Assembly (NCBI GenBank): GCA_009767595.1
Contig: VSDK01001190.1
Location: forward strand, 172,108-236,107
DNA: 64,000 bases
Source of the DNA: Symbiodinium kawagutii
Taxonomy: Eukaryota > Sar > Dinophyceae > Suessiales > Symbiodiniaceae
Direction of reading: 5' to 3'
Made by a program: the position numbers and the translations under genes. Position 1 is the stretch's first letter; the number at the start of each line of letters is the position of its first letter. Positions 26,211 through 37,962 of the stretch are shown piece after piece. Below the pieces are notes generated by a model, which was not told the origin of the DNA, did not search any database, and was given only the letters and a program-made list of their open reading frames with translations.

Positions 26211-26253
26211 CTCACAAGAGAGAACTCTTGACAAGATCTCGTCAAAAGCAAAA

Positions 26254-26483
26254 ATGAGCACCGCGCACGGGCGAGAGCGATCCGACGCACACAAAGTCCG
26301 CAGAGGGTTGCACGAGCGAAATCAAAATTCGCACCGCGCGCAGACGAGAGCCATCCGACACGCACAAAGTCCGCAGAAGGTCGCGCGAGCGAAATCAAAA
26401 CTCGCACCGCGCGCAGACGAGAGCGATCCGACACGCACAAAGTCCGCAGAGGGTTGCGCGAGCGAAATCAAAATTTGCACCGC
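26254..26483. repeat. 73-bp satellite, interrupted by assembly gap
   Basis: The word GCACCGC recurs at 26258, 26331, 26404 and 26477, exactly 73 bp apart, with ACAAAGTCCGCAGAGGGTTG in each unit. The fourth unit runs into Ns, so the array is probably longer than shown. Confidence 0.9.
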
Positions 26484-26784
26484 NNNNNNNNNNNNNNNNN
26501 NNNNNNNNNNNNNNNNNNNNNNNNNNNNNNNNNNNNNNNNNNNNNNNNNNNNNNNNNNNNNNNNNNNNNNNNNNNNNNNNNNNNNNNNNNNNNNNNNNNN
26601 NNNNNNNNNNNNNNNNNNNNNNNNNNNNNNNNNNNNNNNNNNNNNNNNNNNNNNNNNNNNNNNNNNNNNNNNNNNNNNNNNNNNNNNNNNNNNNNNNNNN
26701 NNNNNNNNNNNNNNNNNNNNNNNNNNNNNNNNNNNNNNNNNNNNNNNNNNNNNNNNNNNNNNNNNNNNNNNNNNNNNNNNNNNN
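26484..26784. other. Assembly gap (301 Ns)
   Basis: Unknown sequence inside the satellite block. Open frames across it are meaningless. Confidence 1.
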
Positions 26785-27290
26785 TGCACCTGTCACGAAA
26801 AATGATCTCGACATAGCAGATGCAAAAATGACGACAGTCTCACGAAACGAGCATTTCGAGGTCACCAAAAGAGATCTCAAGATCACGAAATGCTGCGCCT
26901 GTCACGAAAAAGTCGATGTTTTCGGACACGCTCATTTTGTGTGCGCCTGCCAACGTTTTTGCAACGTCGCAAAACCGACGACAGTTACACGTTCTGTGAA
27001 AATCTATACAAAAGTGAGCTTTCCCTTGCACCTGCCACGTACAATGCACATTGCTCCAAAAACGGACACGGCACGCAGGCGAGAACGCAGCTCCGGAAGA
27101 CAGAGCTCCCAGCCAAGTTCTCGTGCGAGGCTTCCTTCGAAAACGGAAAATGGAGACATGTTTTGCACGAAAGGGTACACGAATTAGCCGCGGCAGCCGG
27201 CGCACACCTCGTTCTACACCAGGAGCTTTTCTATTACCGTAAGAACCCCTATAGTGCACACGCTGTTTGGGGAATATATATTTACACAAA
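26785..27290. other. Unassigned segment right of the gap
   Basis: CCTGTCACGAAAAA occurs twice about 108 bp apart, and CACGAAA words are frequent, so it begins as a degenerate tandem repeat. Frames of 119-149 codons are open on both strands, but no domain is recognised. Base composition differs from the ACCATCA background. Confidence 0.5.
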
Positions 27291-27295
27291 TAACC

Positions 27296-27415
27296 ATTAG
27301 TTTTTGTTGATGATGGTTTGTGGCCGCTTGATCATGATGAGTTGGTGGTCAATGACAATTAGTGATGGTGCATGGTACTTTGATGAAATGATGGATATGG
27401 AGGGTCAGGGACGAT
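27296..27415 (+). repeat. 120-bp direct repeat, right copy
   Basis: Partner of 25770-25889, in the same orientation. Confidence 0.85.
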
Positions 27416-27419
27416 TCAT

Positions 27420-28350
27420 GGGAAGCTTTTTGGCGGTTGGTGATGATTGTTTATGGTTCAAGATAGGTACCTCCCAATCAAGCAAACTTTATCAGTGTAC
27501 CCGTCGCCGTGGCATGCTTAGCCTAGCACACCTATATACTTGGAGATATTCAACACCAATCAACAATTGCGGCAGGATGGCAATATACCTTCAACAATAG
27601 GGCACAGTTATGACATATCACTGTTAATATGCGTGTAGTACAATCAGGAGTAAATTACTTGTTTCAAGACGTGGAATGATTTTCTTTGATGCAGTGTCTC
27701 ACAATGGGCCAGCAACCACATCGGAAATGGCACTGCGATGCATTGGCTCACCATCAATAGCCAACACTACTCATTTGCAGCGGAGTAAAACATATGAGCC
27801 TGATTAAAGCAGAAGTAGCACTATTGACAAGACAGGTTCATACTCGTGCCGATTTTTTGTTGGGAAAGTAGAATTGAAGAATGATCAAACATAACAAGGA
27901 TAAACATTGACAAATATTGTCATCACGAACAAGTAGAAACCACAAAACAAACAAAACCACCCTTGCCAGACCAGTTGCTTGATGTTGAGACATCAATTTT
28001 CCCGAATTATTTTCGATCAAACAAACATAACTTTGCATTAATAATTTTAAAACTATAAAGATTCAACGAACAATATAAATATAAGCAACCAAAAAAAAGA
28101 ACGCAAATCTGGCCATGGTTGGGGCTGGTCACTTCAGCCATCCTATGGGTTCACCACCTGCGATATGATGAACATCCAAGCAGTTGCTCCACCCACCGCC
28201 CCATTCCTCAGTGATATGATTGACAGAAATTCAGACTTTCCGTGCCGTTTAATTATTGTTTTGCTATCCAACCTGAAATTCAGACTATTCCTGCAGATTC
28301 GTGCCACGTGTTCGATACCAAAGCAGACTTGTGTCTCTGACTCCAAACTG
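27420..28350. other. No gene recognised
   Basis: Ordinary AT-leaning sequence. A frame of 109 codons on the minus strand (28143-28472) has no family resemblance. Confidence 0.5.
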
Positions 28351-28356
28351 AACCCA

Positions 28357-28525
28357 TCAATCCTTTCCCGCATCGAAGGTGAACCGAGAAACCCGTGCGA
28401 TGCCGCAGGCAGACACCAAAGTATCCGAATAGGCGAAGGATTGAAGAGATGAGGAGAAACTGGCATGAGCAAAGTTCAGCACGGACGCCACGGAGTCCGG
28501 CTACCTCAGCGCTTTCTGCTGGACA
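28357..28525 (-). repeat. 36-bp family block with in-frame stop
   Basis: The minus frame reads ASVLNFAHASFSSSLQSF and AYSDTLVSACGIARVS. TGA occurs at 28357-28359, at the second position of a 12-residue unit. Confidence 0.6.
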
Positions 28526-29219
28526 ACCAAGATCTGTGGCTTTGTCAAAAGTGTTTGTTTTTGACCGTTTCACTGGATTCCCGTCGGTGGCTTGTGCGAA
28601 ACCGTTCCGCGTTAACATCACCTAGTTCAATAATCCATGATTAACATCAACGGTTGGTTATTGCTTGTCCCCATCAAGCGGCCTCCACCCTGGTTATGGA
28701 CCCTGGTTGATGACCAGAAATCAACCCATTGACAGTAGCGCAGCCAAGGCACGAAAAGCTCTTCAACAGAGAGGTGGAGCCTCACCGGGAACAAACTCCA
28801 CGATCCAAGCTGAGCAAGTCGATCAATCTGGTGAATGATTGATCATTGATTATAGTGGTCAATTTTAATATATATGATTACCAATGTATCCAATGTGAAC
28901 ATCCCAACAGTTCTTCATCTTTCTTTTTTCCGCATTTTTCAGTGTACACAACTGCTGCAGCTAAGCATGTGCCAAGTGATCAAAATTACAAGATGTGGAT
29001 ACCAGGCAGGTGACAACGTCGTTGTCTGAATGGTGCCCTCCCCGAAAATTATGATCATCATAGAGGAAACCAGTGTCCTCAAAAAACGTCGTGTGAGATC
29101 CCTAAACCAGGTATTTTCCCCGCAATTCTCTAGCTCTTGATAAACACCTCAGTTTGACCACAGGATCCATTTTATCACACGTAGCTGGTTTCTCCTCAAC
29201 AATCGCCGCAGCACATGTC

Positions 29220-29361
29220 CCATTGAGAATCCCGTGCGCGCGCGCACCTGCTTGACAGTCCCCCAACGCCAGCGATGACGACTCTGGCCGCGCAGTACCC
29301 AAGGCTGACAGCAACGACTCCAAGTGCAGCAGGCTCCGCAGAAACGTGGAGGAACCTCTCA
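29220..29361 (-). repeat. 36-bp family block
   Basis: The minus frame reads FLRSLLHLESLLSALGTA and ARPESSSLALGD. The same frame stays open to 29102. Confidence 0.65.
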
Positions 29362-29744
29362 CCGTGGGGTTGCACCGGCTACTAATGGCTACCGGGGCAT
29401 AGGGTAGATTCAGTAGTGGATTGGAGTTATGATCCGAGGAAATTCTTCAACTGCAACGAGTGGAGGTAGAGAATTCGATCAGAAATCTACTGCTACCTGG
29501 CTCGTTTCCTGAAGAAAACGGGTAGTTTTTGACCTGGCTCGTTGCCGTGGACGAGACTACAGCTTCTCATCGAGTTTGAACAGCAGGTGTGGATATCATT
29601 AAGCATACTTCATCGTCTATCTCTGTTCTGACCCGCAAAAACCCAATGGATCATCCTTTTGCAGCAAAACCTTCCGAACTTTCATCACCACCACGGATCC
29701 GCTGAACTTTGACCACCACCATGGATCGTATCATCAAAACACCC

Positions 29745-29893
29745 TGGATCCGGGGCCCCGCCTGTTCTTGCCACGCTCAGCAGCAACGGTGCCACACCCA
29801 GCTGGGCGAAGCTGTGAAGAGGCAACGAAAAACCCAACAACGCACCACTGGCCACGCTGAGGGCAGCGAAACCTCAGTTGGTCGTCAGCGTAC
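29745..29893 (-). repeat. 36-bp family block
   Basis: The minus frame reads LPLHSFAQLGVAPLLLSV, close to the family consensus. ACCACCACCATGG lies on its left and TCAATGGTTAGTTGG on its right. Confidence 0.7.
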
Positions 29894-29939
29894 CATGTCA
29901 CAATGGTATCCGGTGGTGGGAACCAACCAATGAAGTCAT

Positions 29940-30470
29940 GGTTTCAATGGTTAGTTGGTACTTGATCGTTGGTTCATGGCAGAGTAGTGGCAGGTTCACT
30001 AGAGTTAGTCAATTGTGATTGATGCTTGGTTCGTTTTATCCGTCAAGCATTGCTTGATGATGGACTGCGAGTGGGTAAAGCATCTGATCGGCTGATGATG
30101 ATGTTCAAATAGATGGTTCGTTCACTGGCCATCATTATGATTGTGTGATTGTGTGGGAACTTATGGTTGCTTGATGTTTAGTAATGGTTGATGAATAGTT
30201 AAAGCATGGTTGATTACAGTAGTAGTTGGCCCTCAGTGTAGTTTTTAAGTACTAGCTGTGCCCAATGGGTGGGAACCAATGTTTCAAAAGGTCACCAATC
30301 TTTTACAGCTGCTTCATGATGCTTATTCCTGTTTGGTCGCTTTGACGGTCGATGGTGAACATTGGCCTGATTACTCATTGCTTATGCTGGCAGATAGTGG
30401 TTGATTCGTCATGGTGGATAGTGAATTTTGGCCGATCAATGGTGGTTTCCAGTGTTAAACACTGGGTCCT
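29940..30470. other. TGATGGT-type arm
   Basis: No gene. TGGTTGATG and GATGGTTC words dominate the plus strand. Confidence 0.65.
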
Positions 30471-30764
30471 CCTGGTTCTGCGTCAAACTCGGCGTTTTGA
30501 GACCATCCAAGGGTTGGCACACAGTGATGCCCCCCACTTTACTTAGGTTGGCTCACTAGGGTACCAGTTACCGTGGATAAGACCAGCAACTGTTCCTGGG
30601 CGAATCAAATTACCAACTCAAAGGGAACAAGTTTGTCATCATTATCATCACTTCATTGCTGATGAACCAGTTGTTTTATCAATCTTATCAATCTTACTAC
30701 CATCAACTATGGCAATCAGTTCATAGCAGTAACAACTTGGCAAATCCTTACCAACTTGTAGCAC

Positions 30765-30890
30765 GGGGGGCATCACGTTGCAGGCAATGGTCCCCAACAG
30801 CAAGACTTCCTGCAGCTCGAGCGACTGGCACATGGAAAGACCAATGACAAAAGCTCTGAACGTGCCGAACCTCACGTTCGAACCAGCCGT
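30765..30890 (-). repeat. 36-bp family block
   Basis: The minus frame reads CQSLELQEVLLLGTIAC and NVMPPVLQV. Confidence 0.6.
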
Positions 30891-31262
30891 GGGAAATGGA
30901 ATCAGTGAGATGCAGCACAAGAAATGGGGACACTGGAAATACGATCAACGATTCAACTATCTGTATCTATAATGACTATCGATATTGGAGCGTGTGCACA
31001 GACACACAAATATAAATGAATATGAATTTTGTCTAGATATCTACACAAGCCACGGCTGATCAGCAAGTGGGGTAAAATGACCAAAATATGCAAACAAAAA
31101 TGCTTTCTGTCATGTTGAATGGAGGCCTTCTAAGATAGCTAGCAGGTAAATCACAATTCAACTTGGCAAGTCATCACACATTCTGGATTTTCTATTGTTG
31201 GACTATTGGATGGTATATCGAGTACTGACCATCAATCAGCTCTCCTTGGTGTATTAGCGAAC

Positions 31263-31405
31263 TCACGTAGCAGTTGGGAATAGCATCTTCTGCCAAATCT
31301 GAGGGAGGTTGCTATCCATGTCAAGTTTTGCTACAACAGGTCCACATTCTTCTAGATTCATGTCATGCGATTTGAGCACCTCCCAACCAGCAGAGCTCAG
31401 ACTGT
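31263..31405 (-). CDS. Exon-like segment, product unknown
   Basis: The frame WEVLKSHDMNLEECGPVV then AKLDMDSNLPQIWQKML ends at a strong donor (CTAC/GTGAGTTC). It is more hydrophilic than the 36-bp family and has no recognised domain. Single-exon support only. Confidence 0.35.
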
Positions 31406-31539
31406 AGTTACAGGGATGGTGGTCAATGCAATCATGCCTGTCATTGCTGTTGTTGCTGCTGCTGTTGTCGTTGCTTTGTTGATGTGTTGGTCTGTCGGTC
31501 GCTTGCTCCTGCTGTGCTGCGACGTTGCCTTCTGTCCAT

Positions 31540-31645
31540 CCCCACTCCCATCTGCCTCGCACAGGTAGACTTGGACCAGTTGAAACCGCATCAAATATGG
31601 CCTCGGGGCACTTGGAAGTTGGAGACCCAACATGAACTGACAAAC
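31540..31645 (-). repeat. 36-bp family block
   Basis: The minus frame reads PEAIFDAVSTGPSLPVRG after a TTTGTCAG acceptor-like site. Confidence 0.55.
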
Positions 31646-31954
31646 CGTCAAACCATTGAAAGCTATCCAAAAGTGTTCAACTGGCCGAATACATGACCAC
31701 AAGCAAGATCTGCCACTAGACCACTGAATCTTGCGAATGTTGAATGTTGGGATCCAAGAGAGTTTTGGGGTACATTATGAGCGATTAAAGTAAGTTCACT
31801 TACTCCGGTGAGCACAAATCAGCATGAACCAATAAACGAGAGGGCGGGCATCTGACAACTGAACAAACAAACCGACAATGACTATCTGTGGATGGCATGT
31901 GTGATCTTCCAGCAAGAAGGGCTAGATCAAGTAGACGAATCACCATCACATGGC

Positions 31955-32045
31955 GCCACCAAGTGACGGGTGCCAGGTCCAGTCGTGCAGAGGACCGCGA
32001 AGATATGAAGAGCTCCAGCAGAGCAGGACCCAGCTGAGCGGTAGC
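31955..32045 (-). repeat. 36-bp family block
   Basis: The minus frame reads AQLGPALLELFISSRSSARL, in perfect register. Confidence 0.7.
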
Positions 32046-32049
32046 GGTG

Positions 32050-33640
32050 GACTAAGGGTGATCAAAGTTGGTCGATGATCGTTAATGATGGCTAATGATG
32101 GTTAAGTGATGGATAGTGATGGTCAATCAACACTTAATGCTGTTTGATGTGGACACCACTGATGGGTGAGACGAAACCAGTAGGGGATAGATGATACTTA
32201 ATGATGGTTCATGATGGTCAATACGAAACCATGGGTTAGTGAGTTTTAGAAAGCAAAGTGGAGGTTAAGTGATGATTAAGGTTAATTATCACAGATACTA
32301 AACCATGAAGCGACGCTTAATAAACTTCGTGAAGGTTCTCACGAAGATCAGAAGGTTCAGTGATGGATAATGATGCTTAATCGACACTGAATGATGGTTA
32401 ATGATGGTAAGCAAAATCAAGGTGAAGCGATGACTAGTGATGGTCAATAAACTTGATGATGGCTGATGATTCTGATGCTTAAGGTAGTAGGGATCAAGTG
32501 ATAGTTGAGTGATAAACAATACCATTCATGGTGGTGACTAAGCATAGTGAGGCTAAAGTTATGGTTAAGTGATGGTCCTTGAGCAGCTTATCAGCAACCA
32601 TGCATGGACAATCGGCATTTCGCTTGGCACCGAAAGTCATCCCGGGTGACTTTTCAATGGATGCTCAGCTGAGTTGCAAGCCCAAAGGGCTCTGCAGTGG
32701 GATCCCCTCCAGAGATAGGTGGCTAAGCCACTATGAGTGGTTCATAGTGGTGATAAGTTTAAGTGGCTAATAAAGGGGCAACAAATCCCTTTGTAGTGCT
32801 TAATAGTGGTGATAAGTGGCCAACAGCGATCAACCATTGGGTTGTGAATCAATGATAAATAGTGGTTCATGGTGATTCAAGATCTATATTCTAAATGTGA
32901 ACCAGATCAACGCCTGAGTTGCCCATGTTGTACCCTATAGTTTCAGGTCATACTTATCCACAAGTTACCTCTGATTTACCCGTTGGGGGAACCAGCATGG
33001 ACCCTGCCAAGACGGTATAGGAAGATTCTCAATTCCCATCTGGGAGGGTCCAACTGTTAGTTTCCGGGAGGGTCAACACCAATAGTCATTGCTCATTATC
33101 CATTGACCATAGACCATTGCTATGTATTTATTCGCCATTAACTGATCTTCAAGAATCAACAATGCATCACCATTTGCCATGGTTTTGACCATGAAGTAGT
33201 TGACTCACAACCGGCTTTGACCATTGTTAATCGTTGTTGCACATTCAGCAACAGTTGACCATTAGCAATCATAATCACTCATCAAACTGCCCCATAACTT
33301 CCAACACCATCCATTCTTATCCTTAGAACCATTCTTGCTAATCATCAACTTATCGTGATAAACCATCAAAAAACCACCATCTAATTCATCACCTAATCAC
33401 CTGTCCATCGACCATCCATCAACCATCTAATTCAACTTATCCAAAACTTTGAATTCACCAACCTTCAAATCATCAAAAGATCTAATTCACCAAGCTTCTC
33501 ATGATCAAATCATCCAAACCTCATCATCCATCAACCAGAATCTCCCCAACCAACTCACCATCCTCCACCATCCTCAACCGTCCATCCTTCAAGTCTCCCA
33601 GGACCCGCCCCAGGACCCCCCCCTTGGGCTCCCCCGTGGT
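32050..33640. other. TGATGGT arm followed by ACCATCA arm
   Basis: 32050-32580 is full of GATGGTTAATGATGG. 33060-33600 is full of CAACCATCCATCAACC. A small island at 32600-32720 may be a worn 36-bp block. No gene. Confidence 0.7.
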
Positions 33641-33649
33641 GCCACGGCA

Positions 33650-33765
33650 CCAGCGACGTGGCAGGCCCCGGTCGCACGGCGCCCAGCACCGGCAGCGACG
33701 CCGCGCAGCGCGAGGAGCTCCGCGGCGGCGGCGAAGGACCCACCAAGGCGCAGCCAACAGCGGAG
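33650..33765 (-). repeat. 36-bp family block
   Basis: The minus frame reads GPSPPPRSSSRCAASLPVLG then AVRPGPATSLVPW, with a CGCTG/GTGCCG donor-like end. Very GC-rich, with arms on both sides. Confidence 0.7.
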
Positions 33766-34559
33766 GCCGAAGCCTCGGAGCGTCGAAACGCAGAGCCGAT
33801 GAGTCTTTTAGTGCAGACATAGCTGTGCTTATAGCTGGGTAATGGTTAATAATAGAGGATAACAGCTCAGACCATCATGAGTTGAATCCCATCCAATCTC
33901 TAAATTGATGGAAGAGTTGAATCTTTGCTTGAATCTATGAATTGTGAATCTATGAAGAAGTACAACATAGTCCAACTGTCTATAGATTGAAGGTTGGATG
34001 GGTGATAATGTTCCAGTCCATGAATTGTGAATCTATATATGGTCATTCAAGAATGACCACCATTCATGCAGTTGGTCGGGTGATTCACTATATTCCACAG
34101 CTTTCGAGTTGAATGGGGCGCATCACCAATGATTCACTGATCTTATGAATCATTGGTCAGCTATGTAGATTTATCATTAATTACAATCAGTTGGGCAACA
34201 CTTAAAGTTGGGGAATTTAATGATGAGGTCATGGCGAATTCGTGGGTTAATGTGATGGATAGTGGATAGCATGGTTTGATGCTTAGCGATGGTTCATAAG
34301 GTGGTTGAGGTGGTGAATTAGATGGTAAGTTCGTAACCATTAATGGTGGATGAATGGTTGATAATCAGTGGATTATCAATTAACTGGTGGGTTTAGAGGA
34401 GTAACCGATAATTACCAGGCTTCTTCATGTAGCTAATAACTGTGGTCATTAAGCTGGTTGGTCCATGATGATGGTCAATCGTTAATGATAACGAATTGAG
34501 ACGGCCACCCATGTGGAAGCCGCCCAAGTGATTGCCCATGCCCCCAACAGCGACAGTTG

Positions 34560-34665
34560 CATTCTTCAACCAAGGCACTTCCAAGCGAGAAGAGCTGCGT
34601 GGGAACATGGAGAGGTTCATGTGAACGTGATCCAAGACGACCAAGGATCCGTCCATCTGAAATGC
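34560..34665 (-). repeat. 36-bp family block after a tiny gap
   Basis: After CATTTCAG the minus frame reads MDGSLVVLDH, then VHMNLSMFPRSSSRLEVPW. It continues the register of the 34.7-36.2-kb array if about 43 bp (GC...AG) are removed as an intron. Confidence 0.6.
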
Positions 34666-34692
34666 TCCGGGAGGTAGCATCAAGAGCTCAGG

Positions 34693-36213
34693 TCACGCCA
34701 AAGTCTTCGAAAGTAAGAGTGATTCCAGGTGGCACTGGCATGAAATCAACAGATCTGAGTCTGAGCGGACGAAACTTTTCGCAGAAACCGATGGATCCAG
34801 CTGACCAAAATCCAAGATGGACAGAAACTTCGCTACTTCGCAGTCGCCGTGGACATATCCAGCTCCGAAGACCAACAGACTGAAGTCCAAGCAACTGAGT
34901 TGTCGCAGCAAAAATGGGAGGCCCAGCTGTGCCATGTCCACTGCTGAGGGGGCTGCGTCCAACTGACTGAGGCTTCGTGCGAACGTGAAGCTGTCGGAAT
35001 GGGCTGAGTTCACCACCGAAGGCGAGGAGACGAAGTCAACACGAGCTGAGCCCAACAGCAACAGCAGTGAGTCCAGGCAACAGGAGGATTTCGACAGCAA
35101 GCTGAAGTCCAGATCTACGACATCCAACAGCAGCATCAACAGATCCACGTTGGTGACCCCCAAGCAGAACATGACGGGACCCAGCTGTGAAATGCCATGT
35201 GGTGCCAGCGAAAAATCCATGGTGGTCACACATGGTGCCAACAGTAGAAATCCCAGCTGTGCTGCTCCCAAAGTCGAAATGAGCAGGTCCAGTTGGGTGA
35301 AACTTTGGGGGAACATGGAGCTGTCAAGGCTACTTTGTTGACAAACCGGCGAAGCAAGCTCCGAACGAGCGAAACTTTGCAACAGCATAAGGCTGTCAGA
35401 ATGGCTGGCATCTAAGACGGACAAAGAGGAGACGGACCCTGCCCATGCGATACCCAACGACAAAGCAGAAGTACCTAAACGGCAGGAGGATCGGATGGAT
35501 GTGACGAAACCTGAGGTCACAAAGTCCAAGACCAAAGGTGACGCTTCGCAACATGAGAAACTGTGAATGGACAGCAGGAAGTCCAGAGAAGTTGCATCAA
35601 GGACAGGTGGAAGGAAATCCACTTGGCTGAAACTCCGAGCTGAAAATAAGACACCTGGATTCGCAGTGTCTGAAGCAGAGATGGAGAAGTCCACGTGGGC
35701 AGAACCGAGCGGCAGAGTGGCAGATTCTGTGTGAAGAAACTGCTGCAACGAAGCCAAGGTGGCCAGTTGAGTGAAGTCCAAAACCAGTATCACGGGACCT
35801 GGTTGGCTGGAGCTACGAGTTGAGGTGGGAAAACCGAGCAGCACAGCTCCACAAAGAAACATGAGGAAACCACAGCGAGCCGCTCCCAGCACCAGTGACA
35901 TGCTTCCAGAGCAGGACGAGGATCGCAGCAACGACGTCAGATCCATCTGCGCGAAGCTCAGCACCAACGAGGCACTGCCCAACTGAGCGAAGGATCTCAG
36001 CAGTGACGAACTCCCAAGCTGCACCGAGTCCACGACAGATGGCGACAGCTCCAAGCTGCAAACGCCCAGCGCAGTCACAGGCGACTCCAGCTGTGCGAAG
36101 CTGTGGAGAGGCAGCAGTGGATCCAGGTGAACCATGTCCTTGACGAACGTGGCTGGGTCCAAACGAGCAAGGCCACGCAAGGGCGAAGATAAACCAAAGT
36201 AGACCTGGGTCAT
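34693..36213 (-). CDS. Long open array of the 12-residue (36-bp) repeat
   Basis: 506 codons are open on the minus strand, built from about 42 units of consensus A-Q-L-D-S-S-L-L-V-R-S-F, often alternating '...VLDF' and '...LRSF' halves (72 bp). Examples are AQLGSASLVLSF, TSLDFLLSIHSF and SQVDFLPPVLDA. Units differ greatly from one another, yet this frame has no stop, while no other frame here exceeds about 120 codons. An acceptor-like CATGACCCAG lies at the 5' edge. I recall similar LRSFARLGS-type stretches in predicted dinoflagellate proteins, function unknown. It may be an exon of a very long protein or an expanded repeat. Confidence 0.5.
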   Translation of the reverse strand: MTQVYFGLSSPLRGLARLDPATFVKDMVHLDPLLPLHSFAQLESPVTALGVCSLELSPSVVDSVQLGSSSLLRSFAQLGSASLVLSFAQMDLTSLLRSSSCSGSMSLVLGAARCGFLMFLCGAVLLGFPTSTRSSSQPGPVILVLDFTQLATLASLQQFLHTESATLPLGSAHVDFSISASDTANPGVLFSARSFSQVDFLPPVLDATSLDFLLSIHSFSCCEASPLVLDFVTSGFVTSIRSSCRLGTSALSLGIAWAGSVSSLSVLDASHSDSLMLLQSFARSELASPVCQQSSLDSSMFPQSFTQLDLLISTLGAAQLGFLLLAPCVTTMDFSLAPHGISQLGPVMFCLGVTNVDLLMLLLDVVDLDFSLLSKSSCCLDSLLLLLGSARVDFVSSPSVVNSAHSDSFTFARSLSQLDAAPSAVDMAQLGLPFLLRQLSCLDFSLLVFGAGYVHGDCEVAKFLSILDFGQLDPSVSAKSFVRSDSDLLISCQCHLESLLLSKTLA

Positions 36214-36239
36214 GCGCGCGAAACCGGCAGGGGACAGTA

Positions 36240-37620
36240 TAGAGCTGACCCTTTCACCCCCAATTTTCGATAGCTAGAAATAGGAGAAAAAATCGGAAAA
36301 ATGTGGGGGAAGTAGCTGACTGATTGAGTATACATGTAGCATGCTTTTTTGTATGTGCATCTATAAGTATGCATAGGTAGGTGCTATAATTAGCATGTAT
36401 ATGTATGCATCTAGATACACGAGGATGTATCCAACCAACAGGAATGAGGAATCAGTGGCGTAAGGAAGCAACACTATGCACGCACAAAAGCGAGCAGCCA
36501 ACGTATTTTGGCATCGATCCCATGATCAAAGAACAATGTCTCGCAATCCATCCAACAGTGATAGAAAGGGATACCATCTCCAATAATTACTAGCTACTAC
36601 CAGATATATGAAGCATGTCGTAGAACCTTTCGAGTGGGTCTAAGCTTCAAGCTCCACAGGGGTGCTTACCTCCAACGATTCACCTCTAGGTCACCGTCAC
36701 CAGCTGTGGCGTTTCAAGTGCCATCGTTGCCCAGATACGTCATTGTACACTGACAGCGTGTTCTGGATCCCAGTCTCCTGAGCTCCAAAGCGCTTGCGCA
36801 CAACAAATTTTGATGCTCAGGAAAAAATGTGCTAACAAGAAGTTTGTTTTCCTGGCTTGGGTGTCTTTTTCCAATATGAACTGCCACTTGATGGAATCTC
36901 ATTTCCTGTCAAACCACGATCAACCACCGATCTTTTGGGCTTTCACTGGGAGCATCCACATTAGAAATGATCCCGACCAGGTGGTAAGATAACCACCTAC
37001 AGTCTGGCATTGTCAAGAATTGCTTGGCAAATGTCAAAGGTCCAACCCATCAAGGGTGTGTCAGTATTTGGTGGTTTGCCCTTTGGTCGCTTCAAAAAAA
37101 ATATAACTAGGAATTGTGCTTGTGCCCCTACTGCTGCTGACTGTTTTAGGTGTTATCAGTATCAATCAAACATTTTTCTCCTTGCTGCTACAAATAGATA
37201 CTCTCCATAGAGGTGTGTATGTCTTGTAGATCGAACAGTCTCTTGCCACACTCAGATCGTAGTACATGGTTGCAATAGTTGGTTCACCAATGCTGAATTA
37301 GAGGCAACCTTCACGCAGAACCATGTAGCATTAATTACTGTATTGTTGCCATCATAAGCCATCACTCAGCATTATTAACCAATATCGACGGTGCTTGCAA
37401 TTACAAATCTGGTATTGGCAATGTAGTCACCGCCAATTAACCGCTATAATCGATATAGTCCAACCAACATAACCACCATTCATTGTTCATCCGGATTATT
37501 GACTACACCAGATGTCACCTGTCTTTAGCCAGTCGCCACGATCAAGGCTCATTCTTAATCCCTATCGACGCCAGTACTCGCCAAAGTATTCACCAGTATC
37601 AGCCCCTGAAATTGTTCACT
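36240..37620. other. No gene recognised
   Basis: ATATGTATGCAT words occur at 36330-36420, followed by unassigned sequence. Confidence 0.5.
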
Positions 37621-37717
37621 TGGTGGTTTCTCAAAATAGGGGACCCCACATCCAACACAAACCAATTGTAGTAATAAATCGTCCATTCTGGTGGTTCCCA
37701 ATTTTAAGAAACGACCA
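37621..37717. mobile_element. MITE-like element, family A
   Basis: Starts TGGTGGTTTCTCAAAATAGG and ends TTTTAAGAAACGACCA. The termini are imperfect inverted repeats related to 20304-20405. Confidence 0.55.
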
Positions 37718-37962
37718 TTTTGTCCTCACTCTTCCCCATGCTCATCCCAGGTCCAGCTCCTTCTCTAAACCCTGCTGGATCTACGGCCTCTCTTCATCCC
37801 ATCCCCACCATCCATCCCCACCACTTCGGAACATGACTCCGCTCAAATGAGATCCAAACCAACCAGTGAACTGTTAGACTGCCAGTGCACTGTTAGATCT
37901 ACCAAATCTACCTCTCATCACTCAATCCATCCCTATCCCCATCCCTATCCTCATCCCCATCC

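Noticed and set aside
26206-26886. Open frames of 120-199 codons around 26.5 kb
   Set aside because: They cross the N gap or are readings of the 73-bp satellite and the 12-bp minisatellite.
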